The notes under the pieces were generated by a model. The model saw nothing but the letters and a program-made list of their open reading frames with translations. It was not told the DNA's origin and ran no database searches. Positions 35,391 through 45,048 of a DNA stretch of 64,000 nucleotides are shown one piece after another. Numbering within the stretch: the first letter of the stretch is position 1; each line of letters opens with the position of its first letter. The stretch spans positions 100,069 through 164,068 of the forward strand of contig JAEWJM010000028.1 in the NCBI GenBank assembly GCA_023386585.1, given 5' to 3'. The translations under genes and the position numbers were made by a program. The stretch is from Bacteroidota bacterium. Its GTDB lineage: Bacteria; Bacteroidota; Bacteroidia; Flavobacteriales; Flavobacteriaceae.

Positions 35391-36028
35391 TGCCTATGAA
35401 ACTGATTTTACGCCTTTCTTTTTTATTGCTGATGATCACCGTTCCAACAATTGCACAGGAACAAAAAATGACCGATGCCGAAGCCGCAGCTTTCCGGCAA
35501 AATGTAGGATCGGTTGCGAAAAAAATCAAATCGATGACGACCGACTTCACGCAGTACAAACACATGGATTTTTTGGCCAAGGACATTGAAACTTCCGGCC
35601 GCATGTCTTTTAAAACTCCCTCGATGCTGCAATGGCAATACGTGAAGCCGTACAATTATTCAATTGTGTTCAAGAACGGAAAGATATTGATAAACGATGA
35701 AGGCCGCAAAAGCCAGATGGACGCGGGAAGCAGCAAGATTTTCGCAAAGCTCAACAAGCTGATCGTCGGTAGCGTCAGCGGCGACATGTTTGACGACAAG
35801 GAATTTGTCATCAGTTATTTCAAAACAAAAACCCAGAATATTGCGCGGCTCATCCCAAAAGATGCGGCGCTAAAAAAATACCTTAAACAGGTCGAATTGT
35901 CGTTCGATCCGGCTGACGCCATGGTAACGCAGGTGCGCCTGATTGAAACCGCCGAAGATTTCACCCGCATTGTTTTTCGAAACAAGAAACTCAACGTCCA
36001 GCTTTCAGATGCGGTATTTTCTAATTAG
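35390..36028 (+). CDS. LolA-like outer-membrane lipoprotein carrier
   Basis: This 212-aa periplasmic protein has a signal peptide (cut near TIAQ) and the LolA-type beta-fold: SMTTDFTQYKHMDF, GRMSFKTPSMLQWQY, then a conserved C-terminal beta set. Starts at 35390 or 35396 are both possible. With the lipoprotein after it, it may chaperone a hydrophobic pigment intermediate to the outer membrane. Confidence 0.78.
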   Translation: MPMKLILRLSFLLLMITVPTIAQEQKMTDAEAAAFRQNVGSVAKKIKSMTTDFTQYKHMDFLAKDIETSGRMSFKTPSMLQWQYVKPYNYSIVFKNGKILINDEGRKSQMDAGSSKIFAKLNKLIVGSVSGDMFDDKEFVISYFKTKTQNIARLIPKDAALKKYLKQVELSFDPADAMVTQVRLIETAEDFTRIVFRNKKLNVQLSDAVFSN

Positions 36029-36644
36029 TATCGTTTTTGTGCTCTTTTCCTGCGGATCGAATCCGGTGAAAGGCCTGAGTCCGCTGCCTTCGGAGGTTTC
36101 TTCATTCAAAAATCCATATTTTTCGGATGCTGCCACCGACTACGTTTACAAAGCGAATCTTTCGGTTCACGGCCATGAACTGAGTGGAATCGTAATCTTT
36201 AAAAAAATTGCCGAAAAGACCCATCGCGTGGTTTTTACCACTGAATTTGGCAACCGGCTGATCGACTTTGAAGTTTCACCCGACGATTTCAAAATGAATT
36301 ATATCGTGGACGATCTCAACCGCAAGATGCTGATCAACATTCTGCGCGACGATTTCCACTTGCTGCTGCGGCGCGAGTTCCTCATCACGGGGCAATATGA
36401 AACTGCCGATACCAAAATCCTGAATTCAAAGAGCGGAAACAAATCGTACTTGCTTTACATTCCGAAAGACGGCGAAAGGCTCAGTGAGTTGCGCTTTGTT
36501 GAGGGCACAAAAGAGAAAATAAGAATAGGTTTTACCCCTGAAAATGATACTTTTGCCGACAGAATCCAGATCCATCACAGCAATATCAAACTGACGATCG
36601 ATCTTAACCATTTGAAACCAAGCACATCCACACAAACACCATGA
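36009..36644 (+). CDS. lipoprotein, possible LolB-like partner
   Basis: This 211-aa protein has a lipoprotein signal (VLFSCGSNP). Its mature part begins with an extended beta-rich segment (YVYKANLSVHGHELSGIVIF) that fits a LolB-like lipid-binding fold. It overlaps the LolA-like gene and may accept cargo at the outer membrane. The family assignment is tentative. Confidence 0.6.
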   Translation: MRYFLISIVFVLFSCGSNPVKGLSPLPSEVSSFKNPYFSDAATDYVYKANLSVHGHELSGIVIFKKIAEKTHRVVFTTEFGNRLIDFEVSPDDFKMNYIVDDLNRKMLINILRDDFHLLLRREFLITGQYETADTKILNSKSGNKSYLLYIPKDGERLSELRFVEGTKEKIRIGFTPENDTFADRIQIHHSNIKLTIDLNHLKPSTSTQTP

Positions 36645-37231
36645 AACAAAAGATTTCCTTCGCGTTCCTGCTTTTCATCGTTGTCACACAGGTACAGGCA
36701 CAAGTAACATTTCGTCCCGGACTTCGCGCCGGAGTCAACTTCTCGCATTTTACCGAAGGCGACGAATATTATTCGGAAGATACCAACGCCGAGTTCACTT
36801 CTAAAACTGATTTTTATGCCGGATTCTACGGAGCATTGCACCTTTCCAGGTTTTATACGCTTCAGCCGGAAGTCGATTATTCCCGACAAGGTTCCGTATA
36901 TCAATATACCGACGACTTTGGTGAAGATTACAGCCAGAAAATCGATGTTTCCTACCTGTCGATCGCGGTCGTAAACAAGTTTACCTTCGGTGAAAAATTC
37001 AACGTGCACATCGCGCCAACAATGGATTTTATTGTCGATAAGGCAAAACATCTTGAGACTGAATCGGATGTGGATTTTGGCTTTGTTGCCGGTTTGGGAT
37101 TTAATTTCACCAAAAACATCGGAATCGAAGCGCGCATTAAAAAAGGAATCGTTCCTGTTGTTGACAATGGCGATTATCACACAAACGTCGTATTCTCGTT
37201 AGGCGCCGCTTACACTTTTGATATTAAATAA
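36641..37231 (+). CDS. outer-membrane beta-barrel protein (PorT-like), copy 1
   Basis: This 196-aa protein has a signal peptide (cut near VQAQ) and alternating beta strands with GLRAGVNFSHF at the start, the pattern of small PorT/OmpA-like barrels. The C-terminal end has an aromatic-rich final strand (AAYTFDIK). It overlaps the preceding stop by 4 bp. Confidence 0.8.
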   Translation: MKQKISFAFLLFIVVTQVQAQVTFRPGLRAGVNFSHFTEGDEYYSEDTNAEFTSKTDFYAGFYGALHLSRFYTLQPEVDYSRQGSVYQYTDDFGEDYSQKIDVSYLSIAVVNKFTFGEKFNVHIAPTMDFIVDKAKHLETESDVDFGFVAGLGFNFTKNIGIEARIKKGIVPVVDNGDYHTNVVFSLGAAYTFDIK

Positions 37232-37232
37232 G

Positions 37233-37817
37233 ATGAAAAAGGCGCTATTTATTGTTCTTTTAGTTTCAGCCGCTGCGAATGCACAGGTGACTTTTACTCC
37301 CGGACTACGCGCAGGAAGCAATTTTTCTAAGATTACGAAACTCAACGCCGACTTCAAGCCGGGATTTTACGGTGGCGTTTTCGGAGGTATCAAGTTCACA
37401 CAGTATTACACGCTTCAACCCGAAATAAACGTGGAAACAATGGGCGCTCGCAACGTGAACCTGGTTTATTATGATTCTTTTGGTGACGTTGACGGGATTC
37501 GTCGTGGCACGGTTTCCCTGACGTATATTTCGGTTGCTATCATCAACAAAATTACGTTCAACGACCGGTTTAATTTCCAGGCCGGAACTTCTTTCGATAC
37601 GCAGGCCGGTCGAAGCCGCTTTACGAATTCGGATATTGATTTTTCGCTATGCGCCGGTTTCGAATATGGAATTACCAAGAACCTTTTTGTACAGGCACGG
37701 ATAAAGAAAGGAATGTTTGACGTTTTTGATTCTGATTATTCGACCGACTATGAAAGCCGCGAAAACACCAATATGTCGCTTCAGGCCGGAATTGCTTACA
37801 CTTTTGACCTTAAATAA
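37233..37817 (+). CDS. outer-membrane beta-barrel protein (PorT-like), copy 2
   Basis: This 194-aa protein is a paralogue of the preceding gene: the signal peptide is followed by FTPGLRAGSNFSKI and an identical-style end (AGIAYTFDLK). The pair arose by tandem duplication. They probably form channels or a docking site for pigment in the outer membrane; the specific role is unknown. Confidence 0.8.
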   Translation: MKKALFIVLLVSAAANAQVTFTPGLRAGSNFSKITKLNADFKPGFYGGVFGGIKFTQYYTLQPEINVETMGARNVNLVYYDSFGDVDGIRRGTVSLTYISVAIINKITFNDRFNFQAGTSFDTQAGRSRFTNSDIDFSLCAGFEYGITKNLFVQARIKKGMFDVFDSDYSTDYESRENTNMSLQAGIAYTFDLK

Positions 37818-37818
37818 T

Positions 37819-38190
37819 ATGCTGATAAAAGACCTTTATAAAGTTAATTCCCTTGACCACACCGATGCAAATAAATATCTTGCATTGATAAGCATTAACC
37901 CGGCGCATGATGTTTTTAAAGGACATTTTCCCGGAAACCCGATCATGCCGGGAGTTTGCATGATGCAGATCATCAAGGAAATTACCGAACAGGTAACGAA
38001 GCTTTCGCTAACGATGCAGAGCCTCTCGAACGTAAAGTTCATGGCGCTCATCAATCCCGAGGTCACTCCGGATCTTCGCCTCGAGCTTGAAATTTCGAAA
38101 ACCGACGACGATCTGGTTAAAGTCAAAAATACAACGGTTTTTAATGATACGGTGGCACTCAAACTCAGCAGCGTTTACCGAGTCGGATAA
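37819..38190 (+). CDS. FabZ/FabA-like hotdog dehydratase C
   Basis: This 123-aa protein has the FabA/Z motif GHFPGNPIMPGV with its catalytic His, but the usual acidic residue is replaced by Gln in CMMQIIKE. It may still work as a dehydratase or isomerase, or serve as a structural partner. It starts 1 nt after the stop of the beta-barrel gene. This is the third hotdog protein of the cluster. Confidence 0.75.
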   Translation: MLIKDLYKVNSLDHTDANKYLALISINPAHDVFKGHFPGNPIMPGVCMMQIIKEITEQVTKLSLTMQSLSNVKFMALINPEVTPDLRLELEISKTDDDLVKVKNTTVFNDTVALKLSSVYRVG

Positions 38191-38201
38191 AATTTGCATC
38201 A

Positions 38202-38693
38202 ATGAAACGGATTGCCTGCCTGCTTTTGTTTTTTTGTACGCTTGCCAATGCGCAGGAGCTTTCGGATTTGCGGAAGTTATATCCACAGGCATCGGCGAAC
38301 GCATCGGCAGCTGCGACATTTACTGAAAAAGTATCCGCATTCGACACGGCAGGGAATCACGTTGTCGCCGCGTATAAAGCCGCATCCTTGACATTAAAAT
38401 CGAAATTTTCAAAAAAACTTCAAGAGAAAATCAGCTTTTTCAAAGACGGCGCAAACATGCTCGACGATGCGATTTCGCACGATCCGAACAACGTTGAAAT
38501 GCGGATGATCCGGCTGAGCATCCAGGAAAATGTTCCCGCCATCGTCAATTACAAAAAAAATAAAGAAGAAGATACCCATTTTATATATTCGCATTTTCAG
38601 GAACTCTCGGGCGGACTTCGGGAATATATCAGAAACTTTATCCTGCGCTCGAAAAGCTTCTCCAAACAACAGAAGCTGGCAGCAAAACAATAA
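38202..38693 (+). CDS. secreted helical protein of unknown function
   Basis: This 163-aa protein has a signal peptide (cut near ANAQ) and a mature part that is mostly helical with charged residues. No family is recognised. Its location between a dehydratase and a glycosyltransferase, 3 nt before the latter's start, makes it an accessory cluster component. Confidence 0.65.
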   Translation: MKRIACLLLFFCTLANAQELSDLRKLYPQASANASAAATFTEKVSAFDTAGNHVVAAYKAASLTLKSKFSKKLQEKISFFKDGANMLDDAISHDPNNVEMRMIRLSIQENVPAIVNYKKNKEEDTHFIYSHFQELSGGLREYIRNFILRSKSFSKQQKLAAKQ

Positions 38694-38696
38694 ACC

Positions 38697-39875
38697 ATGG
38701 AAGCGACGCCGCAAGATCAGGGGCGCGCACGCCGGCTTGGCGTATGCATTATAATCCCAACTTATAATAACTGCCGGACTTTAGGCCGCGTACTCGCTGG
38801 CGTAGCTGCGTATTCTACCGATATTATTGTGGTCAATGATGGCTCCACCGATCGCACTTCGGCAATCCTCGACGACATTTCCGGACTGACTAGAATCGAT
38901 TTTCATAAGAACTCCGGCAAAGGGATGGCACTGCGTGCGGGTTTTGCCAAGGCTGCTGAAATGGGTTACGAGTATGCGATTACAATCGATTCCGACGGGC
39001 AGCATTTTCCGCACGATATCAGCTCTTTTCTCGATGCGGTTGAAGATGGCGGACCTGCTCTGTTAATTGGCAGCCGCAACATGTCGCACGAAAACGTTCC
39101 TAAAAAGAGCAGCTTTGGAAACCGGTTTTCAAATTTCTGGTTTTGGTTTGAGACTGGCATCCGCCTAACCGACACGCAGTCCGGATTTCGCCTTTATCCG
39201 CTTGCAGTCATGCCGAAGCGTTTTTTCACCCGAAAATTTGAGTTTGAAATTGAGGTTATCGTACGCACTGCATGGAAAGGCGTTCCCGTAAAAAATATTC
39301 CGATAGAAGTGCTGTACGATCCTGAGGAACGCGTTTCGCATTTCCGGCCTTTCACCGACTTCACCCGAATCAGCATCCTGAATACCATTATGGTACTCAA
39401 CATGATACTTTATATCAGGCCGCGCAACTTTTTTCTGAACCTGAAAAAGAAAGGACTCCGCCGCTTTTTTGTCGAACATGTGCTACGAAACCAGGATTCC
39501 GATTTTGTGAAGTCGGCGTCAATAGCTCTGGGAGTCTTTGTAGGCATTGCGCCGATCTGGGGTTTGCAAACGGTCGTTGTGCTTTTTCTCGCCACAGTTT
39601 TCAAATTGAATAGGGCGATTGCGTTCGCATTCTCAAATATTAGCATTCCGCCAATGATCCCGTTCTTGATTTACGGATCGTTGGTTGCCGGCAAACTTTT
39701 CTTTCCCGATGCGCCGCCATTGGACTTCCACAGATTGTTAAGCATTGATGCAATTCGGGAAAACATAGCCCAATATCTTGTCGGAAGCATTATTTTAGCA
39801 ACGGTTGCCGCACTTGTTTTTGGAGGAACTGCCTATCTCATGATGGCGTCATCGCGGGCCAAAACCAACAATTAA
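38697..39875 (+). CDS. family 2 glycosyltransferase fused to a DUF2062 membrane domain
   Basis: This 392-aa protein has an N-terminal GT-A fold: IIPTYNN at the start, VVNDGSTDRT, and DSDGQHF (DxD-like), followed by a DUF2062 membrane region (~250-385) with several helices. In flexirubin clusters a similar gene recurs. It could modify a lipid carrier or a pigment head, but neither substrate is known. Confidence 0.85.
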   Translation: MEATPQDQGRARRLGVCIIIPTYNNCRTLGRVLAGVAAYSTDIIVVNDGSTDRTSAILDDISGLTRIDFHKNSGKGMALRAGFAKAAEMGYEYAITIDSDGQHFPHDISSFLDAVEDGGPALLIGSRNMSHENVPKKSSFGNRFSNFWFWFETGIRLTDTQSGFRLYPLAVMPKRFFTRKFEFEIEVIVRTAWKGVPVKNIPIEVLYDPEERVSHFRPFTDFTRISILNTIMVLNMILYIRPRNFFLNLKKKGLRRFFVEHVLRNQDSDFVKSASIALGVFVGIAPIWGLQTVVVLFLATVFKLNRAIAFAFSNISIPPMIPFLIYGSLVAGKLFFPDAPPLDFHRLLSIDAIRENIAQYLVGSIILATVAALVFGGTAYLMMASSRAKTNN

Positions 39876-42800
39876 TGGATAAATTCTTCTACGCCATCTA
39901 CTCCTTTGCAAAACGCCGCGCATTTACATTCGCCGGTATCGCGGTCGCCGTTCTTTGCTTGCTGCTGTTTTGCGCCTCAAGGCTTGGATTTCAGGAAGAC
40001 ATAACTCAGCTCATACCTTCGGGTAAAAAGTCGGATGTAACGGCGAAAATCCTCGGGCAGGTCAATTTTGCCGATAAGATCACAATCATGGTTTCGGGCG
40101 CGCCGGAAAATGCCGATGAAATGTCGGCTTATGCTTCGGAATTTATCGACAGCATTGAAAAAAACTGCAAGCCGTTTATCGGAAAAATCCAGGGCCGCGT
40201 TGACGAACAGGACATTGGCGAAACCTTCAATTTTGTTTATCAGAACCTGCCGCTTTTTCTCGATCAGCAAGACTATGAAATAGTAAAACGAAAAACCAAT
40301 CCCGACAGTATTGCCGCTGCCGTTGAAGCTGATTACCGCTCGCTTGTTTCGCCTGCCGGGATGGTTTCGCGCGAGTTCATCCTGAAAGATCCGCTGGGAA
40401 TTTCGTTCATGGCACTGAAGAAATTGCAGCAAATGAGTGTTGGCGATGATTTTACGCTGCACAACGGCTTTGTGATGACGCGGGAAAAGAATAGGTTGAT
40501 GCTGTTCATTACGCCAAAACTCCCTGCAAACGAAACCGACCGGAATACGATCTTCATCACCAATCTCGACCGGATCCGCGACCAACTCAATAAGAAGTAC
40601 AGCGGTAAGGCATCGATGGAATTTTTTGGCGCGACGCCGGTTGCCGTTGCCAATGCAACACAAATTAAATCGGACGTCCGTAACACGAGCTTTTTTGCTA
40701 CGATTTCACTCATATTGCTGCTCGCATGGTTTTACCGAAACCTGCTGACTCCGCTGCTGATCTTCATTCCATCAGTTCTTGGAGCCATTTTCGCACTCGC
40801 GGTTTTGTACTTTGCGCGCGGCACGATTTCGGTCATCGCACTTGGCGTCAGTTCAATATTGCTTGGCGAAACAACGGATTATTCGATATACGTTTTGACG
40901 CATCTCCGAAATAACAAAAACGTAAAACTTCTTTATAAAGATATTTCAAAGCCGTTGCTACTTTGCGGCGCGACGACGGCGATGACTTTCCTTTGCCTGT
41001 TCTTTATTAAGTCGGAAGCGCTGAAAGACCTCGGACTATTCGCGGCTTTGAACGTCATTGCTGCTTCTGCTTTTGCACTGATGCTGATGCCGCTTGTATA
41101 TCGAAACAGAAAAAATCGTGAACCGGAAAGAAATGCACTCGACAAGCTTGCGTCATACCCGTTCGACAAGAATAAAATTCTTCTGATCGCGGTTACCGCC
41201 GTGCTTGCGCTGTCGTTTTTTACTTCGGGAAATGTCACTTTCAACAACGATCTTTCCGCACTGAATTTTGTTCCGCCGCATTTGAAAAAAGCAGAAATGG
41301 AACTCGAAAAGATCGGCAATGGAAGTGCGAAATCCATTCTTTTGGCCGCGTATGGAAACGGTTTTGAAGCCACCGCCGATGAGAATACCATTCTTGCCAG
41401 CCGACTAAAATCAATGGAAGGCGAAGGCAAGATTGTAAGTTTCAGCTCGGTCGGTTCATTATTGCTCTCCAAAAAGGCACAACGCGAAAAGATTGATCGG
41501 TGGAATTCCTTTTGGGCATCTGAAAAAGATCCGGTCAAAGCCTCCTTGATCAAGTCATCCGTCGACAATGGTCTTACGCAAAATTCTTTTTCCCAGTTTT
41601 ATGAGACACTTGAAAAACAGTTTTCCCCGGTCGAGGTAGCCAATCTTGAAAAAGTCAAGGCTTTCTATATCGATGAGTTTCTTGCGCAAAAGCACGATTT
41701 TACGACAATTACAACAATTGTAAAAGTACCGGTGGAAAAACGCGACGAGTTTGTTGCCGAGGTTTCAAAACAGCCTGGGATTTCGGTAATTGACCGGCAG
41801 GCCGCGAATGAAGCTTTTTTGGGCGGGCTCAAGAGTAATTTTGGCGATCTCCTTGATTACTCGTTTATCGCGGTTTTCATCATTTTGCTTTTGGCTTTCC
41901 GTCGGATAGAACTTGTACTTGTCAGCATAATCCCGATTATATCCAGTTGGCTTTTTACAACCGGCGTCATGGGCTTGTTCGGGCTGCAATTCAACATAAT
42001 CAACATCATCGTTTGTACGCTAGTATTTGGAATTGGCGTCGATTATAGCATTTTTATGACTTCGGCGCTGCAAAAGGAACACACTTACGGCAATCACGAA
42101 CTTCCAACTTATCGTAGCTCGATCCTGTTATCGGTTGCAACAACCATTCTCGGAATCGGAGTCTTGATCTTTGCCGGCCATCCGGCCTTGAAATCGATAG
42201 CCTTGATCGCGATCATCGGAATCGGATCTACGCTGCTGATCACTTTTACGCTGCAGCCGCTGGCTTTCCGGATAATCGTTACGCAAAGAGTCAGTAAAGG
42301 GAAACCGCCCTATGCCCTGCGACGGACAGTTCATTCGACACTGTCATTTATTTATTATGGATTGGGTGGATTTTTATTGTCGATCGTAAGCGTTTCGTTG
42401 ATGAAGATTCTTCCCGGTTCACGTGCTAAAAAGCTGCTTACTTTTCACTTCGTATTGTCAAAGTTCATGCATTCGGTGCTGATTTCGTATCCGTCCGCTC
42501 GAAGGAAAATCCTCAACGAGCACGGCGAAACTTTCGAAAAACCTGCGGTCATTATCGCGAACCACACGTCATTCCTCGATATTCTCGCAATTGGAATGTT
42601 GAGTCCGAAAATCATTTTTTTGGTAAGCGATTGGGTTTACAATTCTCCTGTTTTCGGCAAAGGTGTCCGATTAGCCGGATTTTATCCCGTATCATCCGGA
42701 ATCGGAAACGGCGTTTCTCATTTGCGTGAAAAGGTCGAACAAGGATTTTCACTGATGGTTTTTCCGGAAGGAACAAGATCGGAAGACAACCTGATCAAGC

Positions 42801-43534
42801 GTTTTCACAAAGGCGCATTTTTCCTGGCTGAAGAACTGCAGCTTCATATTATTCCGGTGATTATCCACGGTTATTCGGAAGTGCTGCCAAAAGGCGATTT
42901 CATCATCAACGGCGGACACACTACCGTTGAAATCCTTCCGCGGATTGCACCCGATGACGACCGCTTTGGCTCGGATTATTCGGCGCGCACCAAAAAACTG
43001 ACTTCTTATTTCAGATCCGAATACAAAAGGATCCGTTTTGCCGAAGAAGGCCCGCATTATTTTGACAAAATGGTCATGAACAGCTTTGCTTATAAAGAAC
43101 TCGACGTTGTCCGTGAAGTTAGCAATTCGCTCAGTGCCAAGGCACAGCAATACCGAACACTGAGCAACCAGATTTCTGAAAAAGCATCGATTTTTCATAT
43201 TGCAGACGATTATGGCGAACTTGATATTTTGCTGTGCCTTCGGGAACCGCATCGAAAAGTCACCACCTGGATTGCCAATGAACTGAAACGCTCGGTCGCA
43301 AAGACAAACTATCTTCTTCGCAAGCGATCAATCAGTTATATTGCTGATGTCGAGTCGGCCGACGGCAATTACGACATAATTCTTATCACCGATAGTTCGT
43401 ATAATTCACTTAACAGGTTATCTTTGCCGCCCACAATAATTTTTGTTAACGTTGCGGTTTTGCCGGTTCCGACGGAATTTGTAAAAACGTACGACGAAGG
43501 CGGAATCGTCATCTATAAGAAGAGAAATATATGA
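39875..43534 (+). CDS. MMPL/RND transporter fused to acyltransferase and degenerate methyltransferase
   Basis: This 1219-aa protein contains two RND/MMPL halves (~1-800) with about a dozen membrane helices. A PlsC-type acyltransferase follows, with NHTSFLD (Asn896, His897, Asp902) and FPEGTRS (~963-969). The last ~130 residues align in position with the methyltransferase end of trifunctional relatives, but the SAM-binding glycine loop reads IFHIADDYGE, so methyl transfer is doubtful. It would acylate and export a lipid-like product. Start overlaps the previous stop by one base; the next gene overlaps by 4 bp. Confidence 0.85.
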   Translation: MDKFFYAIYSFAKRRAFTFAGIAVAVLCLLLFCASRLGFQEDITQLIPSGKKSDVTAKILGQVNFADKITIMVSGAPENADEMSAYASEFIDSIEKNCKPFIGKIQGRVDEQDIGETFNFVYQNLPLFLDQQDYEIVKRKTNPDSIAAAVEADYRSLVSPAGMVSREFILKDPLGISFMALKKLQQMSVGDDFTLHNGFVMTREKNRLMLFITPKLPANETDRNTIFITNLDRIRDQLNKKYSGKASMEFFGATPVAVANATQIKSDVRNTSFFATISLILLLAWFYRNLLTPLLIFIPSVLGAIFALAVLYFARGTISVIALGVSSILLGETTDYSIYVLTHLRNNKNVKLLYKDISKPLLLCGATTAMTFLCLFFIKSEALKDLGLFAALNVIAASAFALMLMPLVYRNRKNREPERNALDKLASYPFDKNKILLIAVTAVLALSFFTSGNVTFNNDLSALNFVPPHLKKAEMELEKIGNGSAKSILLAAYGNGFEATADENTILASRLKSMEGEGKIVSFSSVGSLLLSKKAQREKIDRWNSFWASEKDPVKASLIKSSVDNGLTQNSFSQFYETLEKQFSPVEVANLEKVKAFYIDEFLAQKHDFTTITTIVKVPVEKRDEFVAEVSKQPGISVIDRQAANEAFLGGLKSNFGDLLDYSFIAVFIILLLAFRRIELVLVSIIPIISSWLFTTGVMGLFGLQFNIINIIVCTLVFGIGVDYSIFMTSALQKEHTYGNHELPTYRSSILLSVATTILGIGVLIFAGHPALKSIALIAIIGIGSTLLITFTLQPLAFRIIVTQRVSKGKPPYALRRTVHSTLSFIYYGLGGFLLSIVSVSLMKILPGSRAKKLLTFHFVLSKFMHSVLISYPSARRKILNEHGETFEKPAVIIANHTSFLDILAIGMLSPKIIFLVSDWVYNSPVFGKGVRLAGFYPVSSGIGNGVSHLREKVEQGFSLMVFPEGTRSEDNLIKRFHKGAFFLAEELQLHIIPVIIHGYSEVLPKGDFIINGGHTTVEILPRIAPDDDRFGSDYSARTKKLTSYFRSEYKRIRFAEEGPHYFDKMVMNSFAYKELDVVREVSNSLSAKAQQYRTLSNQISEKASIFHIADDYGELDILLCLREPHRKVTTWIANELKRSVAKTNYLLRKRSISYIADVESADGNYDIILITDSSYNSLNRLSLPPTIIFVNVAVLPVPTEFVKTYDEGGIVIYKKRNI

Positions 43535-45048
43535 AAGCGCATTACGACGTAGTGATTGCAGGAAGCGGCCTTGGCGGCCTTGTTTCGGCGATTATCCTGG
43601 CGAAGGAAGGCTACAGCGTATGCGTATTGGAGAAGAACAACCAGTTCGGAGGCAACCTTCAGACATTCGTTCGCGACAAGACGATTTTTGACACTGGGAT
43701 TCATTACATCGGCGGACTTGCACCAGGGCAAAATCTTTATCGTTATTTCAAATACATTGGAATAATGGATCATTTGAAGCTGCGCCAAATGGACATTGAT
43801 GCTTTTGATATTATTTCTTTCGAAGATGACGGCAGCGAATATCCGCATGCGCAAGGTTACGAGAATTTTAAGCAGCAGCTTGAGAGATATTTTCCGAAGG
43901 AGCGCGAAACACTGGATAAGTACTGCAGCGAAATCGTCAATGTATGCGACTCTTTTCCGCTGTATAATCTGAAATCGGAAGGCAAATACGACAACGAAAT
44001 CCTGTCGATCAATGCCAAGGAATACATCGACAGCATTACCGAAAACGAAAAGCTACGCGCGGTATTGGCAGGGAGCAATTTCCTTTATGCCGGAATAGCC
44101 GACAAATCGCCACTTTACGTCCATGCGCTTTCCGTAAACTCATATATCCAAAGCTCCTGGCGCTGTATTAATGGAGGCAGTCAGATTACAAAGGAATTGA
44201 TCAGACAGCTGAAAAAACACGGTGGCGAAACCTACAAATACAAAGAAGTTGTAAAATTTCGCACTGAAAACAATCGCGTGGTTGCCGCAAAAATGAAAGA
44301 TGGATCCGAGGTTTCCGCGGGTTATTTCATTTCGAACATCGACCCGAAAACAACGCTGCGGATGTCGGGCGAGGAAAATTTCAGGAAATCTTTTTACAGT
44401 CGGATACAAAGCCTCGAAAGCGGAATTTCAGCATTTAGTCTTTATGTCGTATTTCATCCGGAAACTTTTAAATACATCAATCATAACTACTATCATTTTC
44501 TGGATTCCAGAGAAGTTTGGACTGCTTACGAATACACCGACGAGTCGTGGCCGCGTGCCTATATGGCCTCGATGACCGCTCCGAAAGGCGATACCGTCTG
44601 GGCCGACGGAATGACCTTCATCACCTATATGAAATACGATGAACTGCAGGCTTGGCAAGACACTTTCAATACGACGGTCCAGAAAAACGAGCGCGGTGAA
44701 AGTTATGACGAATTCAAGACTCGAAAAGCCGAAAAATTCCTGGAGGTGATCGAGCGAAAATTCCCCGGAATAAAAGATTGCATAAAGTCGGTACACACCT
44801 CGACGCCGCTTTCCTACCGCGACTATATTGGCGGCCATAACGGAAACATGTACGGCTATGTGAAGGATTCGAATAACCCGATGAAGACCTTCATTGCGCC
44901 AAAAACCAAGCTTGACAATCTGTATCTCACCGGCCAAAGCATCAATATGCATGGTGTTTTGGGCGTGACAATCGGCGCGGTTGTGACCTGTTCCGAAATT
45001 TTGGGAAAAGAATACCTCGTGAATAAAATCAATTCGGCATCCGAATGA
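43531..45048 (+). CDS. FAD/NAD(P)-dependent phytoene-desaturase-like oxidoreductase 2
   Basis: This 505-aa flavoprotein has an N-terminal dinucleotide fold (VVIAGSGLGGLVSA) and a C-terminal FAD segment (GQSINMHGVLGVTIGAVVT). It is a second carotenoid-desaturase/isomerase-type enzyme in the cluster besides the one at 21889. It may act on another stage of polyene formation. It is coupled by ATGA overlaps on both sides. Confidence 0.85.
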   Translation: MKAHYDVVIAGSGLGGLVSAIILAKEGYSVCVLEKNNQFGGNLQTFVRDKTIFDTGIHYIGGLAPGQNLYRYFKYIGIMDHLKLRQMDIDAFDIISFEDDGSEYPHAQGYENFKQQLERYFPKERETLDKYCSEIVNVCDSFPLYNLKSEGKYDNEILSINAKEYIDSITENEKLRAVLAGSNFLYAGIADKSPLYVHALSVNSYIQSSWRCINGGSQITKELIRQLKKHGGETYKYKEVVKFRTENNRVVAAKMKDGSEVSAGYFISNIDPKTTLRMSGEENFRKSFYSRIQSLESGISAFSLYVVFHPETFKYINHNYYHFLDSREVWTAYEYTDESWPRAYMASMTAPKGDTVWADGMTFITYMKYDELQAWQDTFNTTVQKNERGESYDEFKTRKAEKFLEVIERKFPGIKDCIKSVHTSTPLSYRDYIGGHNGNMYGYVKDSNNPMKTFIAPKTKLDNLYLTGQSINMHGVLGVTIGAVVTCSEILGKEYLVNKINSASE

